Part shown: positions 1 to 11,221 of the stretch, one piece after another
How positions within the stretch are numbered: the stretch's first letter is position 1
Layout: every line of letters starts with the position of its first letter
NCBI RefSeq assembly: GCF_000143415.4
Contig: NW_003314293.1
Coordinates: forward strand, 1,432,457-1,496,456
Length of the DNA stretch: 64,000 nt
Origin: Selaginella moellendorffii
Lineage: Eukaryota; Streptophyta; Lycopodiopsida; Selaginellales; Selaginellaceae
Reading direction: 5' to 3'
The notes under the pieces: generated by a model
Told to the model about the DNA's origin: nothing
What the model saw: only the letters and a program-made list of their open reading frames with translations
The model's database searches: none
Translations under genes and position numbers: made by a program

Positions 1-264
1 TCGGATGATCTTTTTCGCCCAACTCTCGAATCCTGGATCAATCAAACGCTATAACTACCAGATAAAAAATGCAAGGTCCTACTTCTGGATCAAATGGTTA
101 ACTCTTTGCTTCTGGAACAACTGGCTCGTGTTGTTTAAGTTTGCAGATGCAGCAGAAAAGAGACGCTGTTGGTGGATTGAAGTTCTCCAACCCAAAGCAG
201 AGCATGTAGTTGCTGCAGTAGCCAGGAGAAAGAACACGCATGTCAGCATTAGGAAAAATGCCAT
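1..264 (-). pseudogene. S28 serine peptidase, 5' exon fragment with frameshift (arm A)
   Basis: The mirror copy of the first exon and part of the second exon of the S28 peptidase gene at 39433. The initiator ATG is the complement of 262-264 and opens a hydrophobic signal peptide (MAFFLMLTC...). The Trp codon after ALG is intact here, whereas the arm B copy has TGA at that place. However, one T is missing in the run before the conserved NHFDP motif, so the frame goes to NHLIQK and stops. The gene runs off the left edge, so downstream exons cannot be judged. A secreted or vacuolar Pro-X carboxypeptidase/dipeptidyl peptidase-II-like enzyme is the family role. Confidence 0.7.
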
Positions 265-539
265 GATCAAACGAACCTCGGTTTGCTGATATTTAAAGCA
301 AGCTGCCGGGATGCCGACAATTCCGAAACTATTATTCATGTCAATGATGGAAGCATAGGAGGCAGCAGATTTTGTTGTTTTCTTTTAGGAATAGAACACA
401 AACGGCTGTCTCATATGTTTTACGGCGAATCTTTTCTATTACTTGACGAATGGAGCTCCGTCCAAGCAACACCCTTGTTTCTTTTGATTGACTAGCCACT
501 GTGAGAGAATGTTGATCTAATGTTAAAAAATGATGAATG

Positions 540-1000
540 GTAGGGACCTTACCTGAGAAATATTTGGAGTCTAGTGTCGTCCTGAAGTTCCAAAGTCACC
601 AGTAATTGCCATCGATCTGTAAAAGAAAAAAAAAAAGAGCAAGCTGGAAGAGGTGACTACTTGAGAGAAAGTAAAAATCTTATCAAGTTTTAGTTTGTTT
701 CCTGCGAGGTCAAGACCAAAAATAATAGGATCCATGCAGTATAATTTAATAACTAGCTCGTGCGAAGCGCCGCCTCTGGATCGGAAATCTGCCTCAAATG
801 CTTGGTAAGTTTGATCTGAAACAATCGACGAACCTATGCACCGGATGTAAGCCGAAGGAAGGAAGCACACCGCCATTCCCCTAAACCCTAGCAATTTGAA
901 TGGGGGCGGGAGAAACCAAAGCATCATTTTGTACTACGAGGAAAGCCACTCCATGTACAAAGATATAAATGCGTGGGCCTTCGTTAGCTCTTGGCACTGA
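540..1000 (-). other. Conserved spacer between the two S28 copies (arm A)
   Basis: This segment mirrors about 38690-39170 in arm B, and a related stretch lies at about 42150-42410 upstream of the third S28 copy. It therefore travels with S28 units and probably holds the upstream or 5' untranslated region of the peptidase genes. On the minus strand it contains a short open stretch (AFEADFRSRGG...) and a polypyrimidine run before a CAG acceptor-like site. I recognise no protein family in it. Confidence 0.4.
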
Positions 1001-1009
1001 TCTAGATCT

Positions 1010-2796
1010 GAGAATCCAATCCAATGTTAAAAACAGGGTATACAGAAATTATTACTACAGAAGCTATACCAGTTTCTATGGTACATTCTGGCCAAAGGTC
1101 TTGGCAATGTGCGCAGTTATTGCACGTTAATATAAAGAAAGGCTCTGTGAATTCATCTTTGCTTAAAGTCTTCGAAGCAAAACAATAAGTTACCATAAGG
1201 AGAGAAAGTTTGTTTTGACACGCCATGGATCCTGTGAGCCATTCAGGAAGATAATTCTAGTGCTGCTTGTTTAAGACCAGAATCAAGCTAGCAAAAGAAA
1301 GAACGAATTAATTACCAGAAATATCCCATCCTCCATAGTTCTCTTTTGAAGCTTTGACATCTGGGAATGTCTCGTGGCCAAAACAATTCAGCACAGTAGT
1401 GGATGAATTACCTGTTAATTGTAAGAAATACATCTAAGGCACATAATTTGAAAGAGTAAAACATGAACAAACTTACTAAGGTCTAGCCGAATGCTGTCGT
1501 TGGCCGGAGAAACGTGGAAGGCTGCCAATTCTGTGCAAACTTGGTACGCATAGCTCATAGAGTTTATAGCACCGATATCGTTTGCTTCAGCTCGCCTTTT
1601 CAGCTCATTTGCATCGTAAAGTTCAACGGAAGAACGATTCAGGCTCAGAAGATTGGCAAACGCCCTCTATAAAAAAGCAAAAAAATTGACCTTTATGAAA
1701 GAAAAGTTACCAGAAGGTCTGTTTTGTTCTGAACAGCTTCCAGAAGTGGAGCACAAAGGTTGTCAGATCTACCATATTGCACCTAGCATAAACAAAATGC
1801 TTGTCAACCTTTGTATAAATTCTCACGATGTTTACTTACAAAACCAGCTCCAATGTCTGCTATCAGCGATAGAAGTCATCGCCTTTAAGCTGTCAAATGT
1901 AGTGTTCACAAGTAAACACGAAGGAACTCCAAAGACAATACCTTTTCCTCAGAGAACATGGATTTAACGGGTGCTGAATTTGCTACCAGGCCTTCTTCGG
2001 CCAGCTTTGTAATCTCCTGTAATTCTTTCTTGCATTCGGGACCAGCAGAAACTCCAATCTACAAGAGAAACAAAGAAACATGAGCGAGCTTTGGCGTGAG
2101 TAAACATACTTGCTCGTCATAATCACTGTATTCCAAGATTGTTTGGACCACGGCTGAGCTTCCCAGCTTGCAGCAACCAAGTGCGGGAATTTCAGTACTA
2201 CGCACTCAAGGCACCTCCCACAACAATCCATGGATTCTTGTCTTGCTTGTTATATCGTTGAATAATCAAGTTCTGTATAAGAAAACGGAAATCACACGGT
2301 AAGATCATCATCCACTTAATGCCTGATAGTTGGAATAAAGCTTGCTGCGTCGTGAGATACTTAAGATTCTCATAAGTGAAGTTTTGAAGGGGGAACCGTC
2401 TCCGTAATACTGACGCTCGACAGTCACGATTGCCCCTTCCAATGATTTCACAAGAGTTTTCTAATCAAACACTGATGACAAGAAAGATTGGGCCTTGCCG
2501 AGGCTGAAAGTAGGAGCTCATAGTATTTCTGAGAAAATACTCTCGAATCCTGGATACATCAAGTGTATTACGACAAAAAAATCGGGTTGTATAAATAAGC
2601 CCACCTCTTGGAACTTTTTGATGCAGGAAGAATGAAATCGTCTCGTTCGTGTTAGTAGATCACCGGAGGAGAACTGGTGTTCGTGAAGTGAATTTCTACA
2701 TGTGTAAAAGGTTATTATTAGTAAAATATCTCCAGCCCGAGTCGCTGCAGCAGCCAAGAAAAAGAAGAAACATGCCAAAACTGGAAAACTCGCCAT
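1010..2796 (-). pseudogene. S28 family serine peptidase remnant (arm A)
   Basis: The mirror of the pseudogene at 36904-38690. A signal peptide (MASFPVLACFFFFLAAAAT) starts at the complement of 2794-2796. Exon pieces follow with S28 motifs such as VTVE(H)QYYGD and the GPECKKELQEITKLAEEGLV block. In the nucleophile motif the family pattern GGSYAGALSAW is reduced to GGALSA followed by a stop, so the catalytic Ser and neighbours are deleted. Near 2750 the frame after the signal peptide breaks. The C-terminal catalytic His region is also absent. The same Ser deletion is present in arm B, so this copy was dead before the inverted duplication. Confidence 0.75.
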
Positions 2797-2879
2797 GATC
2801 TCACGTCAAAGAATCTACTGATATTTGAAGCAAGCTTGCCGGAAGGACTGCTTTGGAGAAGTTTCCAGTCAATGCCGGA

Positions 2880-4870
2880 AACATAAGAGACAACCATTGT
2901 TAAGACGAACGGCTGTCTCATATGGTTCATACCGAATCTTTTTCTAGAAGTTGCAATAAACCTTTCGTTGTATACTATGTTTAGGATCTCATCCGCGAGT
3001 TACAAGAAAGAAAGAGCTGACTTACCATTTATGATACATCACACCATAAGTAATCTACAAAATAATAAAGGTCGAGCTCGAACATTACAAGCATACCTGG
3101 TAGCTTCTCTTCCGTGAGTAGATCCAAAATCAAGCCAAAGTAACAGCACAGAGAGCAAAGCGTAAGCAGCGAACTAGTATTACTTCGAGCTCCGATCACA
3201 GTTAATTGAACCAAGAGTACGAGATAGAGCAAGTACTAACTCGAGATCAACTTCTCCGTGAAACCGAGTAATCCATGAGCATAGACTCATGCCTGCCGCC
3301 GGAGACACGACGAAGTCTGCCTCGCACTGAAACGGCAGCATTTGCTTGATCCACTCCGCTTCCCGCACCTTTAAGGGGATCCGGCCTGGTTACGAGTATG
3401 TTCTTGAGCAGGCCCCTCACCTCCCTTGACAGGTAACCGAAGTTGCCATCAAGGCCATAGCATGTCAGCTGGAGATCACTCTTATCCTCCTCCTGATCCC
3501 ACAAAAGCCAAGACTTTGTGTCCGCAACTGCTTGCTCCTTGCATTGACATACACGGTAACCACAGGAAGACTTTCCACTTGGTGAGCTCGGATGAGACAC
3601 CGCCCCTCGTCTTCAGGGACACAACGCAGCAAGTCATCCCCTCAGGAAGAATGAGATCGGCACCACGCATATCGTTTTCCGCTTGATGCCCGATAGCAAG
3701 GCCTCCTGCAAAGTATCTCGCTGCAGTATCCGGGACTTCCCGCACGGCAAAAGAATTGCAGAACAGGGGACCACCACTTTGATCGGATGAAGGTACCAGC
3801 TAAGCATACCGCTTCACTTCTTGAACTTGAGCAGGCTAGCAGCTGGGCGTCGCTGGAAGAGCGACAAACAACCTGTTTTTCATAGTAATACGACGTTCAT
3901 ATGTGACGCTACCATCGGGCAGCGAGGACACACCTGCAGGCCTGTTGCAGCAGCAAACAATACCATCCCTGGCTCTCTGTCACCTTGCCTTCAATGGCGA
4001 ACTCATTACTGATTCCCATTTCACCCTATCCTATTCTGGCGGCCCGCACAGGCCTTCCATACTTCATCCAGGTTGACGAAGAACTATACTCCGCAACGCT
4101 CAGGCCCGGCTTGAGCATGTCTAGTTGCAAAGTTAGCAAGAAGTAGATCGGAGGCAATAAGCATCTCCCGGTCTTCAAGGCCCTGCTGCTGTTGTCCTCG
4201 TCACTCTTTCTTGGCAAAAACTTCGCGGTTGTCCAGCATGAGCACAAAGTAGGCATTCCACGGAAACAAAACTCTGAGCGCCCCGCGGAGCTGAGGTTTC
4301 GTTCAGACCCCTTGCCTCGTCAAACACGAAAACGGCTCGCCTGTCCTCGCCGCACTTTCTCGGCGAGCTGCTGTTGTCCTCGTCGCTCTTTCTCGGCAAA
4401 AGCTTCGCGGTTGAGTCCAGCGCAAAGCTGGCATTCCACGGAAACAAAACTCTGAGCGGGTTTCGTTCAAACCCCCTGCCTCGTCAAACACGAAAACGAC
4501 TCGAGGATTACATCACGGAACTCTGGTCGTAAATGCGCGGCTGGTGATCACCATCCAAGAGCTGTTGCAACTGCTCCAATGTTTTTCCATGATTTCACGC
4601 TTATCCTCAATGTGAGTTCTTCCCACTTCTCGCTCACTGCTCGGGCGATGCCAGAATCGCTGCCAGGCAACTGCTTATCCTTCCACTCCACGGCCGAAGT
4701 TCCTTTCTCCAATTCATGGAGCCAGGCATTCACAAGTAGAACACCATCTCTAGCTCGGTGAAGCTTTGTGTGCCAGGAATTCAGTCTTAAGTCCTTGGCA
4801 GATGAGGAGTCCTTGCCAGGCTGCTGTACACACCTAGCCTGGACATCTCCATGACAGACCTTCGAAGCAT
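2880..4870 (-). pseudogene. Degraded P-loop/CRN-associated-like gene, copy 1
   Basis: One of three copies (others at 12230-14215 and 34840-36850). On the minus strand, broken frames give a VFVFDEARGLNET motif, a GRPVRAA motif, then a block (MRGADLILPEGMTCCVVSLKTR) resembling the C-terminal RGADL..P...VxxKTR module of large STAND-like/Crinkler-associated NTPases known from fungi and oomycetes. A duplicated internal unit around the FDEARGLNET motif occurs twice in this copy (about 4290-4500). No continuous frame exists and stops separate the motifs, so this is a pseudogene or an unrecognised spliced gene. The family link is from memory of motif patterns and is weak. Confidence 0.35.
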
Positions 4871-4874
4871 TCAG

Positions 4875-5795
4875 CCATCTAAAATAGAGTTTTAGATTAA
4901 TTATTTTTAATAAAGTTTTTTAAAAAGTAAATTCTTTTGATATTAATAATTTTGGATTTTTATTAACAATAAATAAGTATTTTTAATAATAAAGAATAAA
5001 TAAAATTAGGAATGCTTGGTTAACATTGTAGCTTTAGGCATTTACATAATATTTTTGCTATGTTTTGTTTTTTTTGTTTGTAAAATTAATACAGATTTAA
5101 ATAAAAATAAGTGTTTTAGTTTATAAATAATAAATTTAAAATTTAAATATTTATAGTTGATTATTATTTTATTAACTTGAAATCTAAATTCACATAATCT
5201 TTTAGTTTTTAGGCTTTTGAATAGGCCTAAAAGCAACATAGTTTTCTCTTTTTCAGTAGTATTTTTTAGTCTGAAAACATGTAAACATTAACAGAACATA
5301 GATTGAGATACTTTAAAATAAATTTTTATTATTGACTCACTCTTAATCACCATTAATCACCATATAGTTATATGGAAATCACCATTCTTTTATATTTGAA
5401 ATTTTTATAGTTTAAAATTATAATATAGTTTACTTTATTAAATTCTTCTATTAAATTTCATAAATTAACATTACAATACCAACCACAGTTTTATTAACTT
5501 TTAATTTTCTTTTCAACCTTAAACTTTTTCTAAAATACTTAAATTAAATGTACCAATGTAATTTATAAGCATAATTTATAAACACAATTTTGTAGTTTCT
5601 CTTAGATGATTTATTTAACTAATCATACCAAAAAGAAAAGAAAATATTAAATTATTTTAACTAATATTATGTGTTATTTAAATTTTTCACAATTGTGATT
5701 GTTACATCTATTATACACTTATTTTTATTTCTTCTATTCACAAAACTAACTAATGATCTTTTTAAATGTAATGAAACTTAACTATACATACATAC

Positions 5796-5826
<31 letters not shown>

Positions 5827-5931
5827 CAATACATTTAAAAAGATCATTAGTTAATTTTGTAAATATCAAAGACCTTACAATTAATAGAGCAATCTAAAAT
5901 TCTAACTTTTCTATAAAGCTCAGTAATATGA
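4875..5931. other. AT-rich block without genes
   Basis: Very AT-rich sequence with homopolymer runs and no credible coding. It is the mirror of 11221-12225 and a more diverged mirror of 33660-34820. A conserved open frame of 65 codons at 5042-5239 (minus) is Lys/Leu/Ile/Asn-rich and is identical to the frame at 11863-12060, which reflects the recent duplication rather than selection. A palindromic MITE lies near its right end. Confidence 0.7.
5732..5862. mobile_element. Palindromic AT-rich MITE
   Basis: Terminal inverted repeats of about 33 bp (ACTAATGATCTTTTTAAATG and its complement) flank a loop of alternating TA/ACATA repeats. A second full copy is at 11221-11386 and one half of the palindrome survives at about 33730-33780. 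No transposase and no clear target-site duplication can be seen. Assignment to a superfamily is not possible from this sequence. Confidence 0.6.
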
Positions 5932-6075
5932 AGTTACACTAAGAGAAATCCTGCTGAGTATGATCCATCCAAGCTTAGGAAGCCTCGAATAAACTAGCTC
6001 CCAGTCACACTTAGAGAAATCACTTACTACATTGATCAAGGGTTTTTCTTTTTGGGCGGGCAATTTCAAAGAAAG

Positions 6076-6813
6076 TCCGAGCTGGTTCTTCACGACGATC
6101 TCGCAGCGAATCCAGCTGCCACGGCTGCGCCGAGCAATTCCAGGTCGATCGCGTCCAGCGCAAGGGCTTCCACCATCGCATCGGCCGCAAGATTCGGCGA
6201 TGTCTTGCCAACGTCGATCCGCGGCGGCCCCAGCGCTTCCTCGGCGATCCCTGGCCACGGCGCAAGCTCTTCCTCCTCCACATCGATCCCGCGTTCTCTC
6301 GATCCAGGGCCTTCAAGCTCCGTAATATTCTTCCCACGCTCCAGGGGCGAGGATCCGAGCAGCTCCAGCGCCACAGCACCCGGCGGAGGTAATCCGAGCA
6401 GCTCCAGCGCCGTAATATCGATGCCGAGCTCTGGCGAGGCCGAATCGAGCACTCGCGGCCGTCGCGGCGAGGGTCCGAGCTCTTCCAGGGCCGAAATATC
6501 AAGCGTGGAGAATCCGAGCTCTCGCGCTCCGGAGAATCCGAGCTCTTCCGACAGTGCTGACGCGGCCCCGAACGCGAGCGATTCCGACACTGGCGACATT
6601 TCTACTGTCGAGGACGAATGGCGGCGCGCTCTCAAAGGCAAAGCCAAGGTGATCGATTCCACGCCAAGCAGCAGCAGTCTTTCCTCCGCTGGAACCCTCC
6701 TCGTCGCCATTCCCGCATTCTCTTCTCCTCCAAATCTTCCGCCAGCGCCATCACCGCCATCACCGCGACCAAGTTGCTGCCGTAAGTGGTTCTGCGGCTG
6801 CAACATCCTCTAG
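6076..6813 (+). pseudogene. Ser/Pro-rich CaaX protein, arm A copy lacking its start codon
   Basis: Mirror copy of the intact gene at 32653-33417. The reading frame is open from the SELVLHDDLAANPAAT stretch to the C-terminus CCRKWFCGCNIL. About 25 bp around the start is deleted compared with arm B, removing the ATG and the N-terminal MGNKPSKP (myristoylation-like) segment. The preceding 5' sequence with GGGCGGGCAATTTCA is retained. The frame could only be used from an upstream fused start or an internal Met, so it is probably not functional. The long frame at 6090-6806 on the other strand is a shadow of its codon bias. Confidence 0.65.
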
Positions 6814-7070
6814 ATTCTTTCTCCTGCTCGCAAGCCTCGATCTTTTTGCAGCTCTTTTTCCATCGATTGATCGACGAGAAGATCACTGGAAATAACCATC
6901 GCTCTTGTAAGTTTCATGGCATTTAGTGTTCTTGGTTATCGGATAACTCTTTCTATTTGCCAGGAGATCTCTTGTTGCCTACCGTACACACCTTGCCGTA
7001 CTCGAGCTTGCGCGTTCGCCACGTAGTAGAGAATATCCCACGGGACAGAGTATCTAATGGAGGAAAGGAA

Positions 7071-8127
7071 ATGGTAGCTGCGAGGGCAATGGCGGCAGGG
7101 CTCCCGGCCTGTTCTTCTTCAGGTAAGCTCTTTAGGATGTCATTCCAGCAGCTAGACCATAGACCCACTCGATCTCTCTTTTCCTTGCATGGTGGAGCAG
7201 CCTTTTCTCTTGGGACGATACTGGCACCGCAATTTCCAGTCAGCTCTTCCGCTTGACAAAGATTTCCTGCCATCGCTTCCGGTTTAGGGTTTAACCCTAA
7301 ACCCTAAACCCTAAACCCTAAATCCGTCCACTCTACTCTTGGATTTCGTCTCGCAGCGCAAGGAAGAAAAGCTCGGTGGTATCTTTTGCTCGGCTACTCA
7401 CGCTGGCGGCGATGATTCAAGCTCATCAAAGACTTCCAGAGCCACTCGGCCGCCGAAAGATCCACAGTCGATCCGAGAGAAAGCTCTGGCTTTCGTGGAC
7501 AAGCAGGCCGGTTTCCTGTGGCTACTCGGTCCAGTGCTGGCAACCTCGGCAGTGGTCCTCCCGACGCTCTCACTCTCCCTGATCGATCTCCTCCAGGCCA
7601 ACTTCTGGATCGGGCTTGGCACCGTCTTCGCCCTCGACTTGATCTACGTGCTCGCCGCCGACGCCTTCTTCGTCTTCGCGGACAAATGCGGCCACCAGCA
7701 GAGCGTCCCGGGTGAGCTCCCGCCCTGGGAGATCCTCGGCTATCCCAAAGGTCTGCCTCAAGTCTGGGACTACACCACGTACGCGGGTATTGGAGTGGGC
7801 AGCGTTTGCTCTGGTGATGTCCATCTTTTCGGGAAAGCCGGGCGTGGCTCTCGCGGTGTTTGGCCCCTACTTGGCGTTCATCCTCGTCCAGGCGGCGTAC
7901 GAGCGGCTGCTTTGCAAGGAGAGGCTGCCAACTTATCCACTGGTGGCGGCGGTGTATACCATGTATCGGTTTCGGCAGCTGGGGCGGGCGATGGAGCTGC
8001 TCGGTGCGTTTGGAGCTGGGTGGGCAGCGTGAGAGTGTTGATGGCCATCTGGACCTTTTATCTCGCCACCTTTCTCTCGCAGTTGCCATGGCTGTATTGC
8101 ACTTGGAACGCGAATAAAATCTCTTAG
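7071..8127 (+). pseudogene. Plastid-type multi-span membrane protein, broken copy (arm A)
   Basis: Mirror of the intact gene at 31344-32396. The ATG at 7071 (MVAARAMAAGLPACSSSG) is kept. Differences from arm B: a deletion of about 7 bp near 7218 that shifts the frame; insertion of telomeric repeats at 7281-7323; loss of about 10 bp near 7352; an in-frame 12-bp loss (WIAP) near 7728; one extra G near 7798 that shifts the frame within the second membrane region; and a deletion near 8018. Membrane segments remain readable in pieces (AGFLWLLGPVLATSAVVLP, FWIGLGTVFALDLIYVLAA). It cannot encode the full protein. Confidence 0.8.
7281..7323. repeat. Interstitial telomeric repeat, head-to-head junction
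   Basis: One G-strand unit (GGTTTAGGGTTTAA) is immediately followed by about four C-strand units (CCCTAAA). This is the plant-type telomere repeat in head-to-head orientation. Arm B has only CCCGGCAATCC at the equivalent place, so the telomeric DNA replaced or filled a few bases inside a coding region. Such tracts are a known footprint of double-strand break repair with telomeric filler. Confidence 0.85.
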
Positions 8128-8267
8128 AATGTAAGAGAGCTTCTTTTTAGTGCTTTGAGAATGTGAGAATCCATACCTGGTGGTGGTGGTGGCTCCACCT
8201 TTGTTATCTGTTGCTACAGTAGAGCATTCCAAGTTGGATGGAGCTTGCTACCTTTTGCTCGCAAAAT

Positions 8268-10183
8268 TTACTTTGAAGAAAGCTTGTGAGCTTCTTGTGG
8301 GATCATGAGTTCCTCATAGTCATCGACCAGAGCCTGGACAAAACCACAGTGACATTCTAACGAGAGCGGCTCGGAAAGCCTTACCTTGAACTGTGAGCCT
8401 TGGAGGGTGTACGAGACAACCAGCTGCTTTGGCTGGCCCGGGCATGGATCACAAAAGCCCATCAATCCGGCGTGGAGCTGCATGAAACATAGATCAAAAC
8501 GACACGAGTTCCTCCATGTAGAGAAACTTTACCTTGAGCTGACCAGAGTCGTCGACAAGGAACTGCAGAGGTATGGTCACGTCAATCGTTGGAGGGGTGT
8601 CTTCTCCAGACACGTTTCCATCCCGGGCCTTGAGATCGCCGTAAATGGCTTTGGCAATGATCAAGCCTCCTGTCTCCTCCGCTTTCGCAACTTTACAATG
8701 AGCAACGTTTTTCAAAAGATCTTGAGCCTTTTCGGCGTTTGCCCGAGACTCTTGAACCTGTTAATCCTGGTCAGGGACACTGAAATTAACAGCCTTCTAC
8801 AGACCTGTGTTACTGTCGACTTTCGCTGTTCCAGCTTCTTCGCTTCTGCTCTCTTTTAGAAATACGGCTTAAAGACGTACTTCTGCGAGCACGAAAGACA
8901 AACAGATTACCAGAGGTTCGAGGTCTTCATAAATGTACCTTGAGAACAACATATAGAGTCGATGGTAAGAGAAGTGCACCAAGTGCCACTACCGGATCAA
9001 AACGCGCTGCAAGTAAAAGCTGCACAGGACGAGGAACCATATAACACAAGAAAGAAAGTACTCGTGAAACTGCTAACCGGCACGACGAACTTCTGGCCAC
9101 CTCGAGTGAACCTGAATTTCCAAGACACTCCCTGCAGCACAAGCGCAGATTACTAGAAGGCCTATATAACAAAAAAACAGATAACAAGTACCTGAAGGCC
9201 TATCACGCAGAACATTCCAGCCGAGCTATGGTCAGAGATACTTCTCTCACCACCAATCTCGAGCTCAACACCAGTACTGCATAGATATTCTAGTTACCAA
9301 ATGACTTTCACAGATGAGCATACCTCCCAAGTCGAGCGCTAACTTTCCCCTTGGACTTGCCAGACAGTTGCCTGGTGACTTGGCCACTGATTCCTGCCGC
9401 TGCTGGACCGGCTTTGATCTCAGAGCTTATCGAGTTTTTGGTTCCTTTGTGTTGCCAGCCCAGAACTAAACCCGCTTGATTCGGATCAGGACCAAGAAAG
9501 AGCAAAAGCTGAGCATTCAAATCTCAGTATAATGAAAAACAGAAGACCACAAACTCCTTACAGTTGCGGTCGTGTTTTCAGCGATCTGCCTCGTCCATGA
9601 TTCACCCAGAGTTACGTGTCCACTCCGCAGCAAGTAAGAGAGGCTAAGCGTGCCCGATGAATGAGACGATATTTGCCTGATCTTTCCAAGTTTAAACCTC
9701 AGAAAACCACAAGCAACAGAAAATACCTGGTGATCTGCCAGTTCAAAACCGACCGAAGTCCCAAAGTCGCCATGAACTCCAGAGACGTAGCCGGGCAATA
9801 TTGGTGGCGAAGCACTCCAGTCATGGAGCCTCCTCCCATGTTTCTTCGAAGAAACATGTTGCCACCCGCAAGAACTGTGTCTTTCTTAGACATCTGCGCT
9901 TGAATTTGCGTGGTCATTCCCATCCTGCATAGCTGCTTCAAGTCAGAACACTCGAAAGAAAGAAGAAGAAACAAAGCTCGAAGAGAGTGAAACACCAAGC
10001 TTACGCAGTAAGCGCAGCCCCTTTGAGAAGAGACGATCGCATGGCCTTGACGAGCGAGAGATAGATGACCATCGATCTTGAGTGTAGAATGTGAGACGCG
10101 AGCTTCTGCTCCACCTTCCGTGCCTGGAGCTTCTCGTACTCGTTTCTTACCTCCTCCCTCGTCTTGAGCTTGACCAAGCTCCA
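8268..10183 (-). pseudogene. DNAJC11/OWL1-like gene without J domain (arm A)
   Basis: Mirror of 29290-31208. Exons from [19 protein letters not shown] to the C-terminus ([16 protein letters not shown], stop at 8268-8270) are retained with the same intron positions. The 5' exons, coding the J domain and its HPD motif, are missing because the inverted duplication ends at about 10183. A 2-bp loss next to the breakpoint (TTGGTCAAGC versus TTGGTCCCAAGC) would also shift the frame. A chimeric transcript from the sequence to the right is possible but would lack the Hsp70-activating domain. Confidence 0.75.
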
Positions 10184-10386
10184 GGGATGGGAGGTGGTGG
10201 TGACGCTGGGAGGGGAAGTAGAGCTTCCTGAATCTAAATAAGAAACAAATAGTAAGATATAAACAATACAATTGAGATCAATACATACCACTTCTTCAAT
10301 CTTGCTCCATTCGTTAAGGGTGTGTTTGTATGTTTTAAATCTTCCTTGCCAAACTAGAGCCACGAAAAACAATTCACCTGCTCGCA

Positions 10387-11221
10387 TTGCTAATGTTCCC
10401 ACCCAATGCTCTTTAGAACGTTTAAATTTTACTACACATACTTGTGTAGTGAGAACACCAACTTAGCTAGTCACATATTCGTCATGTGGCACAACTAAAC
10501 CACCTAAAAAGAAATGTATGAAAAAATCCATTCGAAAACAAGAAACCAGAAATTAACATTCTGTACACACTCTTGCATTAATTAGCTTATTTTAATGTTA
10601 ATTTCTGGTGTGAACAAGTTAGCATTAAATTTAATAGTTAAATTAAAGTTTACAAATTTAATCTAATAATGTAATGGTATGAATGAATTGCTTTCTCGGG
10701 TTCCTTTTTTCGGTTTTTCTCTCATTAACGATTCTTGACAATAGCGGCCCAAGAACTCTAACGGCTTTAGTGGTGGCAGCAGCAGCGGAATTCTTAGGTG
10801 CATTCCCTTTTTTTCCTTTCCTATTAGAAACGTTGTGTTTTATTTTTCTAGATGGATCTTCTAAGTCTTAAAAGGCTTGTTAGAGATACAATCCACTACG
10901 AAATTTTCCGAAGGTGGGAATCACGGGGGTTTTGATTAAATAATTATTAATTAATTAATTAATTAATTAAATATTAAATTTAATGCTAACTTGTTCACAC
11001 CAAAAATTAACATTAAAATAAGCTAATTAATGCAAGAGCGCGTACAGAATGTTAATTTCTGGTTTCTTGTTTTTGAATGGATTTTTTCATACATTTCTTT
11101 TTAGGTGGTTTAGTTGTGCCACATGACGAGTATGTGACTGGCCAAGTTAGTGTTCTCATTACACAAGTATGTGTAGTGAAATTTGAACGTTCTAGGGAGC
11201 ATTGGGTGGGAACATTAGCAA
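10387..11221. mobile_element. Fold-back element with about 246-bp inverted arms
   Basis: The arms at 10387-10632 and 10975-11221 are inverted copies of one another (starting TTGCTAATGTTCCCACCCAA). A middle of about 340 bp includes a TTAA microsatellite at 10946-10970 and a 62-codon hydrophobic frame (10683-10871) that I do not regard as a gene. A longer relative lies at 26050-27480: its left part matches the arm and its right part (about 27420-27490) matches the middle in inverse orientation. Another end piece is at about 34215-34320. No transposase is visible, so this is a non-autonomous DNA element. Confidence 0.7.

Larger units (their letters stand above)
1..10183. repeat. Arm A of a large inverted duplication
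   Basis: Read in reverse complement, this segment follows 29290-39835 in the same gene order: J-protein, plastid membrane protein, Ser/Pro-rich lipidated protein, AT-rich block, CRN-like remnant, S28 remnant, S28 gene. The match continues to base 1, so the arm probably extends beyond the left edge. The inner breakpoint is near 10183, inside the J-protein gene, where the sequence stops matching 29290 and runs into unrelated DNA. Most genes in this arm carry frameshifts or deletions not present in arm B, so arm A appears to be the decaying copy. No identity value was computed. Confidence 0.9.

Noticed and set aside
6090-6806. 238-codon minus-strand frame, and its mirror at 32660-33373
   Set aside because: Antisense to the Ser/Pro-rich CaaX genes. 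The repeated GAGCTCGGA codons make both strands open. The CaaX strand has a conserved leader, start and tail across three copies.
10683-10871. 62-codon hydrophobic frame inside the fold-back element
   Set aside because: No homologous frame is kept in the relative at 27420-27490, which is interrupted; too short and compositional.
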